Part shown: piece after piece, positions 24,355 through 30,924 of the stretch
Numbering within the stretch: position 1 is the first letter of the stretch
Layout: each line of letters begins with the position of its first letter
Assembly (NCBI GenBank): GCA_030693295.1
Contig: JAUYAT010000029.1
Coordinates: 1 to 49,125 of the forward strand
DNA length: 49,125 nt
Direction: 5' to 3'
From: a bacterium
Lineage (GTDB): Bacteria > Patescibacteriota > Patescibacteriia > Patescibacteriales > VMTK01
Made by a program: the position numbers and the translations under genes
The notes under the pieces: generated by a model
What the model was told of the DNA's origin: nothing
Seen by the model: only the letters and a program-made list of their open reading frames with translations
Database searches by the model: none

Positions 24355-25107
24355 ATGAAAAAAATAGAATTTATTATTTGTATGATTATTGTTAGTATTA
24401 GTTGTGCTGGCTGTGCTCCAGGCCTCGTGTCAGGGCTTGCGCAAGACATTGGACTTAACATTATAAAAGAAGGGCTAAAAGCCGCAGGCCGCAATAAACC
24501 CATCTTTAATAAAGAAAAAGAACAAGAACAACCTTCGGACAAGGCGAAAAAAAACTTTGTAAAACCTGACCGAGTGGTAAAAATTGACAAAGAATCAGAG
24601 GTTTATATGTACTACGACTACAAGGAGGGAAAAGTTGATTTACGCGCTTTTATAGGCGAACAGGTTTTAAACTCCGGCTACTCGGAATTAGATTATAAAA
24701 CAAAATCTGATTATCAATTAAAAAAGGAGTTTATCAACACCTTCCCGTGCTATGCCCATCTGCGTGGCACTCCCTCCTACACCCCCCGCCCAGGCGACAC
24801 TTACGAAACCGTCATTGCTGAATTCGGCGATCCCAACGATCGTATTCCTCTTTATTACGAGGAAGGCATAGTGGTTTCGGAGATGCTAATTTACTACGAA
24901 TCTCCGAAAAAATTCCTTGCCGTGGGCATCGCTCGCGGCAAAGTCGTCCGAACGCAGGAGTTCGCCCTAAAGGAGGGGCAAGGGATGAAAGACGCCCTCG
25001 CGTCAGCAGGAATTACTCCTGCCACTATGCCGGAACCAACGCCTGCACCAGCTCCAAGAACGAGCATACCATTAAGATCTATCCCAACAACGGGATTAGT
25101 GCCCTAA
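24355..25107 (+). CDS. Putative lipoprotein with proline-rich tail
   Basis: The 250-residue protein starts MKKIEFIICMIIVSISCAGC, a lipoprotein-like signal with a possible lipobox ending at Cys20. The mature part has a charged linker (KEKEQEQPSDKAKKNFVKPD), a globular region with FPCYAHLRGTPSYTPRPGDT followed by ETVIAEFGDPNDRIPLYYEE, and a threonine/proline-rich end. The GDTYETVIAEFGDP stretch resembles small outer-surface lipoproteins of the SmpA/OmlA type (inference, weak). A GGGGG ribosome binding site precedes the start. Its third codon positions are richer in C and G than in the minus-strand genes, which suggests a different origin. Confidence 0.7.
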   Translation: MKKIEFIICMIIVSISCAGCAPGLVSGLAQDIGLNIIKEGLKAAGRNKPIFNKEKEQEQPSDKAKKNFVKPDRVVKIDKESEVYMYYDYKEGKVDLRAFIGEQVLNSGYSELDYKTKSDYQLKKEFINTFPCYAHLRGTPSYTPRPGDTYETVIAEFGDPNDRIPLYYEEGIVVSEMLIYYESPKKFLAVGIARGKVVRTQEFALKEGQGMKDALASAGITPATMPEPTPAPAPRTSIPLRSIPTTGLVP

Positions 25108-25115
25108 CCTTCACC

Positions 25116-25214
25116 TTCCGCCCCCGCCCTGCTTCGCCAAGGGGTAGGGTCTCAATGCCTCCTAACTCAGGAGGCGCTCCCAAGCACGGAGTAAAGAGTA
25201 AAAAGGGGGCGGAA
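25116..25214 (+). ncRNA. Candidate structured RNA with cloverleaf-like fold
   Basis: TTCCGCCCCC (25116-25125) pairs perfectly with GGGGGCGGAA (25205-25214) and encloses three hairpins: CCCT/AGGG (25127-25130/25146-25149), GCCTCCT/AGGAGGC (25157-25163/25169-25175, perfect) and CTCC/GGAG (25177-25180/25188-25191). Neither strand carries a convincing reading frame. It lies between the lipoprotein stop and a strong terminator, so it would be made as a 3' RNA. It does not match the core sequences of tmRNA, RNase P RNA, SRP RNA or 6S RNA that I know. Confidence 0.4.
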
Positions 25215-25227
25215 CTTTAATCGCTCC

Positions 25228-25260
25228 GCGGTCCGTCCGCCCTAAAGGCGGTCGTACCGC
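25228..25260 (+). repeat. GC-rich imperfect hairpin
   Basis: GCGGT-CCGT-CCGCC, loop CTAAA, GGCGG-TCGT-ACCGC form a 33-base hairpin with one small internal loop, between the candidate RNA and the terminator. Confidence 0.6.
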
Positions 25261-25302
25261 TTAATCAGGCAGAGGCGACAAAATCGCTTCTTCCGCAAAC
25301 CG

Positions 25303-25346
25303 AGCCTCGCGTTGGAATAAAACCCAACCCGAGGCTTTTTTCTTTT
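25303..25346 (+). terminator. Intrinsic terminator of the lipoprotein / RNA unit
   Basis: AGCCTCGCGTTGG (from 25303) pairs with CCAACCCGAGGCT (to 25336) with one C-C mismatch and is followed by TTTTTTCTTTTT. From here to 25524 I see only AT-rich sequence; two TGTGGAT motifs near 25361-25380 are DnaA-box-like but isolated. Confidence 0.88.
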
Positions 25347-25524
25347 TAATTTAAAGAGCTGTGGATTTATCCTGTGGATATTTATTTCCGTTATTCCCAT
25401 TATACCACACCCTTAAAATGCGCGCTATCTTATGTTTATATTATAACATAAAATCAGCGGGCGGGGCAAAGAAATCAGGACTATATTCAATAAGTAAACG
25501 CAACACTTGTATAATAAGGTAATT

Positions 25525-25557
25525 AAAAAAGCCGGTAATTTTCTTATTTACCGGCTT
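25525..25557 (-). terminator. Intrinsic terminator downstream of hisG
   Basis: On the minus strand AAGCCGGTAA and TTACCGGCTT form the stem, followed by a run of T (complement of AAAAAA at 25525-25530), 29 bases after the hisG stop. Confidence 0.85.
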
Positions 25558-25585
25558 ATAGGCAAACTCCTTGGGATGTCCTCTT

Positions 25586-26479
25586 TTAAGGAATTACTTT
25601 CCGCAGTTTTAATTCCAAAATGTCGCAGGCTCCAAGCCGTTTAAACAGCGGTATCAAACGGCTCAATTCTTTTTGCTGAACAACAGTTTCCAAAGCATAC
25701 CATTGCTCGCTGTCTCCGTTAATCATAAGCTGGGAAACTGTTGGCGCTTTCATGGCTGGCACTTCTTTTAACAACGCTTTTAAATTGCTTTCCGCCACAT
25801 TCATTTTTATTAATGATGCCTCCTGCGCCCTAATGACGCCTTGCAATAAAGAATTAATTTCATCTATCGCCTGCCTTTTATCCGGGTTCTGATAAGAATT
25901 TGGATTAGCAATCAGTTTTGTAGATGATTCAAGCAATACCGCAACAATCTTCTTGTTATTTGCTTTTAGGGTTTCGCCGGTTTCGGTTACGTCAACCAAA
26001 AAATCCGCTATCTTAGGAACCTTTGGTTCTGTCGCGCCATAAGACAACTTAACTGAAACTTGAATTCCTCTTTCTTTAAAGTAACGCTTTGTTAAGTTGG
26101 GATATTCCGTTACTACTCGCGATTCTTTCGGCACCTCTTCGGCTCTGGCAACAGGATTATCAGCCTGGCAAGCTAATACAATTTTAACTTTATTCCAGCT
26201 TTTTTTGGCGAACTTTAAATCGTCTATGATTTTAACATCTTTTTCTCTTTCTCTCTCCATAATCCAGTCTAATCCGGTTACGCCCAAATCAAATGTGCCA
26301 TCAGCCACATATTCAGGTATTTCCTGCGGGCGCAAAATCATTACTTCCGCAATACGAACATCATTAATTCTTACTGTGTAATCGCGAAAACTTTCCCTGA
26401 TAACCGGCAAATTGGCCTGTTTGAACAAACTGAAAGTCCCCTCTTCCAAGCTGCCCTTTGGAATTACTAATTTTAACAT
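25586..26479 (-). CDS. hisG: ATP phosphoribosyltransferase, long form
   Basis: HisG condenses ATP and PRPP in the first step of histidine synthesis. The 297-residue protein has the catalytic core (LVIPKGSLEEGT at the start; FDLGVTGLDWI near 82-92; the PRPP-binding VDVTETGETLKANN near 160-175) and the C-terminal ACT-like regulatory domain (PTVSQLMINGDSEQWYALET onward). The long form therefore does not need HisZ. No other his genes are present. A GGGAGGA ribosome binding site precedes ATG 26479, unlike the bare starts of the secretion genes. It lies downstream of a TrpR-like regulator, separated by a terminator, so it is either read through or has its own promoter. Confidence 0.95.
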   Translation of the reverse strand: MLKLVIPKGSLEEGTFSLFKQANLPVIRESFRDYTVRINDVRIAEVMILRPQEIPEYVADGTFDLGVTGLDWIMEREREKDVKIIDDLKFAKKSWNKVKIVLACQADNPVARAEEVPKESRVVTEYPNLTKRYFKERGIQVSVKLSYGATEPKVPKIADFLVDVTETGETLKANNKKIVAVLLESSTKLIANPNSYQNPDKRQAIDEINSLLQGVIRAQEASLIKMNVAESNLKALLKEVPAMKAPTVSQLMINGDSEQWYALETVVQQKELSRLIPLFKRLGACDILELKLRKVIP

Positions 26480-26513
26480 TTTATTATTCCTCCCTTTTTA
26501 TTTTTTAAAGACC

Positions 26514-26544
26514 TAAAAAACCCTTCTTGTTTTTAAGAAGGGTT
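26514..26544 (-). terminator. Terminator between the TrpR-like gene and hisG
   Basis: AACCCTTCTT and AAGAAGGGTT (26519-26544) form a perfect 10-bp stem with a GTTTTT loop; on the minus strand a T run follows (26514-26520). It lies 34 bases after the TrpR-like stop and about 35 before the hisG start, so it could limit hisG expression. Confidence 0.85.
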
Positions 26545-26578
26545 AAATCTTTAAAATAAATTTTTAAAAATTAAAAAC

Positions 26579-26899
26579 TCAACGCTTCTTAAAAACTAAA
26601 GAAGGGTTGCGGTGATGGTTTAATCTGTTTAACGCCAGCATATAGCCGCCTTTGCCTCTGTTGAGCCATAACGCGACACGACTAACGGTTGTTGTGCTAA
26701 TTTTCAGCTTATCAGCTATCGCGCGATACGGCATTCCCTTTACAAGCAATCGCGCGATTTCCCATCTTTCGCTCATATCTTTAATTTCCTTTATGGTGCA
26801 TAAATCGCGAAAAAAAGCCTCGGTTTCCTTTACCGACTTTAAGCTTAAAATAGCTTTAAATAAATTATTCGTTTTTTTATTAAATCCGGATTTCTCCAT
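26579..26899 (-). CDS. TrpR/YerC-type transcriptional regulator
   Basis: The 106-residue protein matches the YerC/YecD branch of the Trp-repressor fold: LFKAILSLKSVKETEAFFRD, DLCTIKEIKDMSERWEIARL, then the helix-turn-helix PYRAIADKLKISTTTVSRVA. Members are helical dimers that bind operator DNA, sometimes with an amino acid as corepressor. It is divergent from ddl and upstream of hisG, so the local promoters or hisG are plausible targets. Its start has no ribosome binding site. A minus-strand promoter lies at 26923-26950. Confidence 0.9.
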   Translation of the reverse strand: MEKSGFNKKTNNLFKAILSLKSVKETEAFFRDLCTIKEIKDMSERWEIARLLVKGMPYRAIADKLKISTTTVSRVALWLNRGKGGYMLALNRLNHHRNPSLVFKKR

Positions 26900-26922
26900 A
26901 TACTTTGTATTATTGTATTACT

Positions 26923-26950
26923 ATACTAACACATAACAAAATTATGTCAA
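26923..26950 (-). promoter_or_regulatory. Promoter of the TrpR-like gene
   Basis: On the minus strand TTGACA (26950-26945) is followed after 16 bases by TAGTAT (26928-26923). It lies just upstream of the start at 26899 and back-to-back with the ddl promoter. Confidence 0.6.
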
Positions 26951-26978
26951 GTGAGAAATGAAAAAGCCATGCAAAACC

Positions 26979-27006
26979 TTGACACAAGGTTAAACTTTGC
27001 TAATAT
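26979..27006 (+). promoter_or_regulatory. Promoter of ddl
   Basis: TTGACA (26979-26984), 16 bases, TAATAT (27001-27006), about 40 bp before the ddl ATG. ACCTTGACACAAGGT around the -35 is a short palindrome that could be an operator. Confidence 0.7.
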
Positions 27007-27045
27007 AAAAGCATCAAGATAGTATTTTTCATTAGATTTAATCTT

Positions 27046-28092
27046 ATGCAAAATAAAAAAATAAACATAGCTGTTATTAGCGGCGGGTTGTCAAATGAAA
27101 GAGAAGTATCCATTAAATCGGGGCGTCAAGTTTTTGATAATTTATCCGATATAAAATATAACAAATATTTGATTGAAATTACTCAAAATGGACAATGGCT
27201 GCTTAAAGAAAATAACTTAATGCTTGATTCTAAAAAAGGATCAACTAGGGCATTAACCATAATGCACCCCCGCCAAGGTATTGTTAAAAATGATTTAGAA
27301 CAATTTGATGTGGTGTTTTTGGCTTTGCATGGAAAATTCGGCGAGGATGGAAAAATTCAGTCTATTTTGGATATTTTAAGAATTCCATATACAGGCTCCG
27401 GCGTATTGGCGAGCGCCTTGGGCATGAATAAAACAAAAACATTGGAATTTTTAAAAAACAGCGGCATCAGTTTGCCAAAATTTTTATCACTTGCTAAAAA
27501 TAAAAAAAATGACATAAAAACAATTGATAAATTAATCTTGAAAAAAATCAAATACCCCTGTGTTGTAAAGCCGAATGAATCAGGATCAAGTATCGGCATA
27601 TCTGTTGTTAGCTCGTCTAAAAAACTGGGAAAAGCGCTGCGAGACGCATTCAGAGAAGATGACGCGATTTTGATAGAAGAATTTATCGCAGGAAAAGAAG
27701 TAACATGCGGTGTTTTAGGAAATTCCAAACAAACAAAACTATTGGCATTGCCTCCGGTTGAAATTATTTCTAAAAATGATTTTTTTGATTATGAAGCAAA
27801 ATATTTTTCAGAGCAAACCATGGAAATATGCCCGGCAAAAATTACCGCAAGTTTAACAAAAAAAATTCAAGAGCTGGCTAAAAAAATTCATGATTTATTG
27901 GGGTGTGACGGGCTTACAAGATCCGACTTTATTTTAAAAAACAATAAATTTTATTTTTTAGAAATTAATACCTTGCCTGGTTTAACCGAGCAAAGTTTAT
28001 GCCCGAAAGAAGCAAGGGCAATGGGGATAAGCTTTGGGGAATTTTTAGATAAGCAAGTGGATTTAGCTATGGAAAAGTATGGCAAAAAATAA
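27046..28092 (+). CDS. ddl: D-alanine-D-alanine ligase
   Basis: Ddl makes the D-Ala-D-Ala end of peptidoglycan precursors. The 348-residue protein carries the ATP-grasp marks: VISGGLSNEREVSIKSG (about 9-25), FLALHGKFGEDGKIQ (about 91-105), PYTGSGVLASALGMNKTKT, the ATP site KYPCVVKPNESGSSIGISV, IEEFIAGKEVTCGV, and the metal and substrate site FYFLEINTLPGLTEQS near the end. It is complete, with no repeat insertions. It has its own promoter and is divergent from the TrpR-like gene. No ribosome binding site is obvious. Confidence 0.96.
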   Translation: MQNKKINIAVISGGLSNEREVSIKSGRQVFDNLSDIKYNKYLIEITQNGQWLLKENNLMLDSKKGSTRALTIMHPRQGIVKNDLEQFDVVFLALHGKFGEDGKIQSILDILRIPYTGSGVLASALGMNKTKTLEFLKNSGISLPKFLSLAKNKKNDIKTIDKLILKKIKYPCVVKPNESGSSIGISVVSSSKKLGKALRDAFREDDAILIEEFIAGKEVTCGVLGNSKQTKLLALPPVEIISKNDFFDYEAKYFSEQTMEICPAKITASLTKKIQELAKKIHDLLGCDGLTRSDFILKNNKFYFLEINTLPGLTEQSLCPKEARAMGISFGEFLDKQVDLAMEKYGKK

Positions 28093-28140
28093 AAAATGTT
28101 GCCGCGGCCAATAACTTTTAACCGCGAATGAGATTAGATC

Positions 28141-28168
28141 TTGACAACTTTTTTAAATCTGATATACT
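28141..28168 (+). promoter_or_regulatory. Promoter of the trpEG T-box leader
   Basis: TTGACA (28141-28146), a 16-base spacer and TATACT (28163-28168). The start point would be near 28175, giving a leader of usual T-box length before 28471. Confidence 0.75.
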
Positions 28169-28205
28169 GAAAATAACTTTGAAAATTAGAAAATCCATAA
28201 GTCAG

Positions 28206-28269
28206 ATCCCTCCGGTTTTACCTGAGGGGCTGGGTCTGGCTTGCTCCCCCCGGTTTTACCGGGGGAAGA
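28206..28269. repeat. Two covarying GGTTTTACC hairpins in the T-box leader
   Basis: CCCTC-C-GGTTTTACC-T-GAGGG and CCCCC-C-GGTTTTACC-GGGGG lie about 20 bases apart. Loop and inner stem are the same while the outer pairs differ but still pair. Confidence 0.65.
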
Positions 28270-28488
28270 GGATGGCTTCTGCGCCCCTCCCAAGGCGGGC
28301 AGGTAGTGGAAGCTCGGCCGCCCCCGTAACCATGGGCTAACTGATGTCTCCACCCGAGGCGGATAAAATCCGCCCAAGGCGGATAAGAGTCGGTAAAAGT
28401 GATTTTGAATCCGTTTTACTGGCGGATTTTTTTATTATAATCCGCGATTAACAACATATTCAAGATAAAAAAGGTGGCACCGCGGGAT

Positions 28489-28548
28489 AACCTCTCGTCC
28501 TTTGTCCGAATACTTTTGTATTTGGATTAAAGGATGGGAGGTTTTTTT
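28489..28548 (+). terminator. T-box terminator
   Basis: This long stem with bulges (left arm from 28489, right arm ending 28542) is followed by TTTTTTT. It is mutually exclusive with pairing of the T-box core at 28471-28486. Confidence 0.88.
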
Positions 28549-28614
28549 ATTTCTTTAAACTTTCCAAGCTCTTTAAAAATAAAGGCTGTAAAATAAATGA
28601 AAGGGGGTGGCGCG

Positions 28615-28665
28615 ATGAAAAAAATCAATAAGAAAATCGCTTATGAAAAAATTTGTTGGTGTTAA
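28615..28665 (+). CDS. Possible short leader peptide with a Trp codon
   Basis: A 16-codon frame with a good ribosome binding site (AAAGGGGGTGG, 6-8 bases upstream) reads MKKINKKIAYEKICWC and ends with TGT TGG TGT TAA. It lies between the T-box terminator and trpE. A Trp codon flanked by Cys codons at the very end of a short leader would fit translation-dependent control, but no alternative hairpins are evident. It could also be chance. Confidence 0.4.
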   Translation: MKKINKKIAYEKICWC

Positions 28666-28713
28666 TCCGCTTATCGCGTAAAAACAGTAAAACCTAAAAA
28701 GGAGGACACGGAT

Positions 28714-30288
28714 ATGTTTTTGAAAATGACGAGTTACGATGAATTTGCCAATGCGGTGGAAACAGCCGGAAACACGGGAATAACATTAGTTCCGGTCGTT
28801 GCGGAATGTTTGTCGGATTTTATAACCCCGGTAAGCGCTTACCGCGCGCTAAGGGAAAATATTTCACCTTTGTCTTTGTTGGAAAGCGTAGTGCAAGGCA
28901 GGCAAGGGCGTTATTCCATAATCGCAATTGATCCTTTTCTGCGGTTTACGGTTAAAAACGGCATTTCAACCGAGGAATCTTTTGATGAGTTCGCGACTTG
29001 CGCGTTGATGATGTATGATTTTCCCGCGATGTCATTTTATAGCAGGCAAAGAATGACCGCGGCGAAAACTTCAAAAAAGCCCTTAGAGCATCTTAACGCG
29101 TTGCTTCAACGCTACAGTCCGATGAAAGTTCCAGACTTGGATTGTTTTACCGGAGGAGCAATCGGTTATTTCGGCTATGAAGCGGTAAATTTAATTGAAC
29201 CCGCCGCGTCAAAGCATCAAATTGACGACTTGGATTGTCCTGATATTTATCTCTATTTTTTTAACAAAGTCGTCATTTTTGATCATATTGACAAGACAAT
29301 CAAGATCGTCGTTAATGTCATGCCTTCCAACGGCGTTAATTTAATCAACACCCGTAATATGGCTATTAGGGAAATTAAAAAGATTAAAGCGCGTTTAGAC
29401 AAGGGATGCGGCGAAAGCAGAGCATATTGGAGCCGAATTAAGCCGGCTGATACGGAGGCCAATATGTCCAGAGAGGATTTTATTTCCATGGTTAAAAAGG
29501 CCAAAGAATATATCGCATCCGGCGATATTTTCCAGGCGGTGCTGTCTCAAAGATTCTCAAGGGAATTTATGCCGTATGATGTTTTTGATTTTTATCGGCT
29601 TTTGCGCCACACAAATCCATCTCCTTATATGTTTTTATTGGAATTTGAGGAGAAGTTTAGCATAGTGGGCGCTTCGCCGGAAGTTATGGTTAGCATAAGA
29701 AACGGAAAGATGCTAAGCCGGCCGATTGCCGGAACAAGAAAGAGAGGACAAACCGAAAAAGAGGATGAGGAATTGGCGCGCGATTTGTCAACCGATGAAA
29801 AAGAGCTGGCTGAACACAAGATGCTGGTGGATCTGGCCCGTAATGACGTCGGGCGTTTCGCGAAGATTGGCACAGTTAATACGGAGGGAATGTTGCGGGT
29901 TGAATACTACAGCCATGTTATGCACTTGGCGAGCGATGTTACAGGCCTGCTCCGCGATGATGTGATGCCGTTTGAAGCCTGTCTTGGTTCTTTGCCCGCG
30001 GGAACGTTATCGGGGGCGCCGAAAATCAGGGCGATGGAAATTATTAACGAACTTGAACCATCGTGCAGAGGGCCTTATGGCGGAATGGTGGGCTGGATAA
30101 CCGAAAAAAGCCTTGACAGTTGTATTTTTATCAGGAGCGCGCTTGTTAAAAACGGCCGTATTTATTGGCAGACAGGGGCCGGAATAGTGGCGGATTCCAT
30201 CCCGGAATCAGAGTATGAGGAAACAATAATTAAAGCTCGGGCGTTGGAACGAGTTTTAAAACTTATGGAAAAACGGAGGCGAAAATGA
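28714..30288 (+). CDS. trpE: Anthranilate synthase component I
   Basis: TrpE converts chorismate to anthranilate using ammonia from TrpG. The 524-residue protein has the feedback-inhibition motif LLES (55-58), the chorismate-enzyme block (ASGDIFQAVLSQRFSRE; NPSPYMFLLEFEEKFSIVGA; SRPIAGTRKRG) and the C-terminal LPAGTLSGAPKIRAMEII. An AAGGAGGA ribosome binding site precedes ATG 28714. It overlaps trpG by four bases (ATGA), indicating translational coupling. Control is by the T-box leader. The remaining trp genes are absent from the window, so the product could feed genes elsewhere or exchange with other organisms. Confidence 0.97.
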   Translation: MFLKMTSYDEFANAVETAGNTGITLVPVVAECLSDFITPVSAYRALRENISPLSLLESVVQGRQGRYSIIAIDPFLRFTVKNGISTEESFDEFATCALMMYDFPAMSFYSRQRMTAAKTSKKPLEHLNALLQRYSPMKVPDLDCFTGGAIGYFGYEAVNLIEPAASKHQIDDLDCPDIYLYFFNKVVIFDHIDKTIKIVVNVMPSNGVNLINTRNMAIREIKKIKARLDKGCGESRAYWSRIKPADTEANMSREDFISMVKKAKEYIASGDIFQAVLSQRFSREFMPYDVFDFYRLLRHTNPSPYMFLLEFEEKFSIVGASPEVMVSIRNGKMLSRPIAGTRKRGQTEKEDEELARDLSTDEKELAEHKMLVDLARNDVGRFAKIGTVNTEGMLRVEYYSHVMHLASDVTGLLRDDVMPFEACLGSLPAGTLSGAPKIRAMEIINELEPSCRGPYGGMVGWITEKSLDSCIFIRSALVKNGRIYWQTGAGIVADSIPESEYEETIIKARALERVLKLMEKRRRK

Positions 30289-30860
30289 AGAAAAAAGCGC
30301 TGATTATTGATCATTTTGATTCATTCACCTATAATCTTTTGCAGTATATTGGTGAAATGGATGTTGATGTTCAAGTGGCAAGAACCGATACGAAGCTTGC
30401 GGAGCTTGAAAAAATAGAACCGGATTACGCGGTGCTTTCCCCGGGATACGGACATCCCAAAGATGTAAATTGTTTTCAAGAAGCCATTAAGTTATGGCAG
30501 GGAAAAATTCCCATTCTTGGAGTTTGCCTCGGCCACCAGGCTATCGCGCTTTCAAAAGGAGTTGATGTTAAAAGGAATTTTCGCCTGATGCATGGCAAGC
30601 AATCATACATACGCCATAACGGCGGCGAACTTTTTAACGGATTGCCAAATCCTTTCCTCGCGGGACGCTATCATTCTTTGGTTGTTGACAAAAATGATTG
30701 CGAGACGCGTGGGCTTGAAGTTATCGCCTGGACGGAAGAAAATGAAGTTATGGCAATCCGCTGCAAGGATAACCCTTGCGTTATCGGCATACAATTCCAT
30801 CCGGAATCTCTTCTCACGCCGGACGGCAAAAAACTGCTGGCGAATTTTTTACAGCAATAA
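30285..30860 (+). CDS. trpG: Anthranilate synthase component II (glutamine amidotransferase)
   Basis: The 191-residue class I amidotransferase has its nucleophile in GVCLGHQAIALSKG (Cys about 81) and the His-Glu pair in IQFHPES near 170-175. It also has DHFDSFTYNLLQYI at the start and LSPGYGHP, where PGxGxP is typical of TrpG/PabA. It releases ammonia for TrpE. The start overlaps the trpE stop, and the ribosome binding site (CGGAGGCG) lies in the end of trpE. A strong terminator follows 15 bases after the stop. A PabA role is formally possible but the T-box and trpE partner argue for tryptophan. Confidence 0.96.
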   Translation: MKKKALIIDHFDSFTYNLLQYIGEMDVDVQVARTDTKLAELEKIEPDYAVLSPGYGHPKDVNCFQEAIKLWQGKIPILGVCLGHQAIALSKGVDVKRNFRLMHGKQSYIRHNGGELFNGLPNPFLAGRYHSLVVDKNDCETRGLEVIAWTEENEVMAIRCKDNPCVIGIQFHPESLLTPDGKKLLANFLQQ

Positions 30861-30874
30861 AAAACAACCATAAA

Positions 30875-30906
30875 GCCGGCCTTTAAAATAAAGGCCGGCC
30901 TTTTTT
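30875..30906 (+). terminator. Terminator of trpEG
   Basis: GCCGGCCTTT/AAAGGCCGGC is a perfect 10-bp stem with loop AAAAT, followed by C and TTTTTT. It separates trpG from the convergent helicase gene. Confidence 0.92.
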
Positions 30907-30924
30907 AAACTTAATCGCTTTAAA

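Larger units (their letters stand above)
28175..28548 (+). promoter_or_regulatory. T-box leader upstream of trpEG
   Basis: The T-box core AAGGTGGCACCGCGGG is at 28471-28486. It precedes a terminator stem (AACCTC...GTCC at 28489-28500 pairing with GGAT...GAGGTT up to 28542) followed by T7. By the known mechanism, uncharged tRNA (here presumably tRNA-Trp) stabilises the antiterminator. Hairpins fill the 5' part, including two GGTTTTACC-loop palindromes, and a GGCGGAT/ATCCGCC hairpin lies near 28372. A second terminator-like hairpin, AATCCG/CGGATT plus T run, is at 28408-28434. I could not place the specifier triplet with confidence; TGG occurs in GTAGTGGAAG near 28310. Confidence 0.85.

Noticed and set aside
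25108-25346. tmRNA, RNase P RNA, SRP RNA or 6S RNA at this site
   Set aside because: None of the conserved core sequences I know for these RNAs is present, so only a generic structured-RNA call is made.
25355-25385. Replication origin signal (two TGTGGAT-type DnaA-box-like motifs)
   Set aside because: Only two imperfect boxes, no dnaA, dnaN or AT-rich repeat cluster nearby, and base skew could not be computed.
28128-28340. A 70-codon plus-strand frame in the trp leader
   Set aside because: It runs through T-box leader hairpins, has no ribosome binding site and no protein-like composition.
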